Below, piece by piece: positions 61,540-64,000 of a stretch of DNA of 64,000 bases. Under the pieces are notes generated by a model, which did not search any database, had not been told where the DNA came from, and saw only the letters and a program-made list of their open reading frames with translations. Position numbers and translations under genes: made by a program. Within the stretch, counting starts at the first letter, position 1. Every line of letters begins with the position of its first letter. The DNA lies in the NCBI GenBank assembly GCA_013398295.1, contig VZSF01003931.1, positions 621,211 through 685,210 of the forward strand, given 5' to 3'. The stretch is from Chionis minor (Eukaryota; Chordata; Aves; Charadriiformes; Chionididae).

Positions 61540-62000
61540 TTAAAATAAAAATTCCATTCGGGTTATTATCTCCCCAGCTGTCTGTGCAGACCATGAGGTT
61601 GGCCAGAGAATATTCTCATTACATGTGCTGAAGCAGTTAGTCAGTGATTGATGCCATATTAATTCACAGCACAGACGCTTTGCCTTTGTTACCGAACATT
61701 AGACAAATTAGTTCTTACAAATTCACGTCCCACCTCCGCTGCATCCAAGCTCGCCACTCGGGCTGGTTAGTGTCTCTAATAGCCTTCGTTCAGAGCAAAT
61801 CGAAGCATTAGGAAAGAGGAGTTTGCTAAAGGAAGGGGCAGAAAATGGGTAGCAGCCGCTGGGGTCTAACAATACATTGCAGGGCTCTAGTCATTTGCTG
61901 GCACAGCTCAGCACAGTAATGACAAATGATCTTTTCATTGGTAGACCCCCCAAATTAATTTTCCCTCCCACTTCTCATGAGGACACATTCATCACGTAGA
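61540..62000. promoter_or_regulatory. Candidate conserved noncoding element (enhancer-like)
   Basis: About 460 bp of complex sequence of mixed composition, with 'gggttattatctccccagct', 'ccatattaattcacagcaca', SOX-like 'gcctttgttaccgaac', 'gacaaattag', 'gacaaatgatcttttcattg' and 'cccaaattaattttccctcc'. No open frame or repeat match. It has an enhancer-like appearance; conservation is unverified. Confidence 0.35.
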
Positions 62001-64000
62001 TTGCATTAAACGTACTTTTGACAGAACAGAGAAAGATGAGTAGTAAAATAATTTGATTCTAGTAGCTTCTTATCTGGGGAGGTAAACCAATGGGGTGATA
62101 CCTGGAAAGGTAAATATTTCTGTAAATGTTCCTGAGATAAATCCGCATTAAGATTTTTCACAACATCTGGCCATAGGGTGAAGCGCAAATGAATGAGTGA
62201 GAAAGCAGCATGAGGAAGCTGGAAGAGCATCTTTAGCTGTTCCTGTGGACCTGGGGGTGAAGCCCTGCTTTGTACAGAGGGCACAGAAGCTGAGATAGAG
62301 TGTGTACAATTTATGTTAGTAATATGTAGAGAATAAAATTGCTATTTTTTTATTATCTGCTTTGAAGTTAATTAGTAAGACGTGGTTTTCATATGTGCTT
62401 TTATAACTCCTCATTAAGTTTTTGCTGTATATTGTCTCTTTTTAAACGTTTAGAAAGATATAGAAAATTATGTTGTACGGAGGATAACCAAGAGATTTGT
62501 CAAGGTCAGGAGAACCACTAGAGCACAAGGAGGCAGGGGAATCCCAGCACAATCTAGTTGTCTGAAATATTTTGCTTATGGCTGGATTAAGTTCCATTAA
62601 TCGAGCATAAAAGCAGAGTGTTTAGTGCTTAGAGTGCGATTTGAGTTGAGGTAAGGATCCTTGTGCAGCAAAACGCAGAAAGTGTGCTTACTGCAAACTT
62701 GTCTCTGATGTTTTCAATATGTGATTCTCCCTCTATATTTTGCTTGTGTCTGTTTAAAATAGTCTTAGTGAACTGAGCGGCAAACTATAGCTGTCTGGCT
62801 ACAGATCATATTCAGTGCGAGGTGCCTTAATGTTAGCCTAGGTGCTCTACAGATCTAGGACAGCTTGGCCTCTCTTCATTCCCACTAGCACTGGCCTTTG
62901 TTAAAGACATCTGAAGTGTCTTCCATATTACACTGGCACTTCCTTGATCCACGCGGTCCAAACTTTTTCACACTTTTCAGTTGGCTTCCTGATCTATTGC
63001 TGACATCCCATGTAGCGGAGCTGCTTCTTACTCTCCTGGAATCCTGCTGCTCATTTTCCCTAGGGCCTGATGCTGATTGCACAAGGCACGCGGAGCTTGA
63101 GGTGTGGCACAAATGTGAATTAAATATACAGACACAGTTTTCTTCAGGGGCATATCATTCACAGGTTGTACTCTTTCACCCATCTCTCACCACTTCTGCC
63201 CCTATGCCTGAATGTGTCGCTTTGGAATTCTTTGGTGTTTAGTATAGCGCATTGGAGATAACATACTTTATTAAGTTTATTTATATACATATATAAAAAA
63301 TATAAATATATATTTTATATATATAAAATGTTGACAGAATTCATACTTCAGCAATTAACTTTACACTGAATATTACTGATGCTTGTAGCCAGGGTTTGTA
63401 TCTCATAAATCTTTTGTGCTTCTTTTCGATAACGGCAGTTGTGTTGCAAGAGAGGTGGAAAAAGATGGGAGTAAAAAAGTTCCCATGATCTGTACAGATT
63501 GTCTGTTAATCAGTGGATTGCTTAGAAAACAAGATTTTTGAACTCTTAATGTTCTAGAAATAGTTTCTTATTTTTTTCAGGTATGTTTGAAAGGATTGTA
63601 TTTGTTATGAAGACCATTGTATTTGATGCCTCATTGAAAAAGTATGCATATTACAATGTATATTTACGATAGAGATCAAAACCTTTTTTTTGTTCTATTT
63701 TCCTTCAAAGAAAAAACCCTGTTACATTGTCATAGACCAACAAGTGTTTCAGCATTATTTCTGTTTTACATTATTCTTTCGTTGGTGGCAACTAGATAAT
63801 ACCACATTAGTGAATGCAAAACAGATGTTTACCTTTATGCACAGGCACAGTATTAAACAATAAGGCTGTGAAGCCCCGGGAAATGGAAATGAAAATAGCT
63901 TCCAGGCAAAATTAATAAAAGGGTGGCAAAGCAGAATTAGAGTGAGTTGCTCACTTGCTTTAAGGGTCATTGCCCGTCTTCCTGCCAGAGAAGATACAGG
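62001..64000. other. AT-rich unique sequence, no gene recognised
   Basis: A further enhancer-like patch occurs around 62560-62700 ('ttccattaatcgagcataaa'). Open frames at 62006-62284 (minus) and 62898-63242 (plus) match nothing known. An AT microsatellite lies at 63281-63328. Confidence 0.5.
63281..63328. repeat. AT-rich microsatellite
   Basis: Imperfect TATA/ATAT repeat of about 48 bp, with partial self-complementarity. Confidence 0.85.

Noticed and set aside
1..64000. Endogenous retrovirus LTRs or gag/pol/env remnants
   Set aside because: All reverse-transcriptase similarity found is LINE (CR1) type. No paired LTR, primer-binding site or retroviral motif was seen.
1..64000. CRISPR array, operon, tRNA or rRNA genes
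   Set aside because: There are no regularly spaced repeats, no bacterial gene organisation, and no tRNA-like internal promoter words or rRNA sequence. The CR1 content places the window in a bird-type genome.

Overview
This is a bird-type vertebrate genomic window with no protein-coding gene that I can name. The avian signal is five CR1 LINE fragments. Their 3' ends carry the typical CR1 tail (copies of an 8-bp ATTCTATG-like unit after a 'ggtcccttccaac'-like stretch), and two retain recognisable pieces of CR1 ORF2. Two much older, heavily decayed CR1/L3-like LINE copies are also present. The rest is mostly AT-rich unique sequence with scattered homopolymers and microsatellites. All open frames outside the CR1 copies are short, overlap on both strands and look like chance, so the window is best read as intergenic sequence or the interior of very large introns.

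Layout. 1-2320: unique AT-rich DNA. 2321-2456: short CR1 tail (+). 2457-18310: unique DNA with a GC-richer block near 2640-3260. 18311-18405: CR1 tail (+). 18406-31679: unique DNA with a G-rich, G-quadruplex-prone block (24031-24250) and a run of candidate conserved noncoding elements (about 26690-29780). 31680-32458: 5'-truncated CR1 (+) with the end of ORF2. 32459-38333: unique DNA with two single unknown bases (34657, 37569), one of them at the end of a 22-G run. 38334-40385: the largest CR1 copy (-), carrying reverse-transcriptase motifs, inactivated, and interrupted by a 294-base assembly gap flanked by A-runs. 44945-45385: ancient CR1/L3-like fragment (-). 45386-54549: unique DNA with a 23-G run and candidate conserved blocks. 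54550-54658: CR1 tail (-). 55845-57360: long ancient CR1/L3-like copy (-). 57385-57434: 11-bp tandem repeat. 57541-57935: a sharply bounded CpG island ending in a good 5' splice site. 58490-59060 and 61540-62000: AT-rich blocks that look like deeply conserved enhancers.

The most interesting combination is the orphan CpG island at 57.5-57.9 kb, between the ancient LINE and the conserved-looking block at 58.5-59.1 kb. It could be the promoter and first exon of an unannotated transcript. The enhancer calls rest on sequence texture only (AT-rich homeodomain-, SOX-, GATA- and POU-like words, low repeat content), not on an alignment. I see no evidence of a novel enzymatic or defence system, viral element, CRISPR array, rRNA or tRNA gene.
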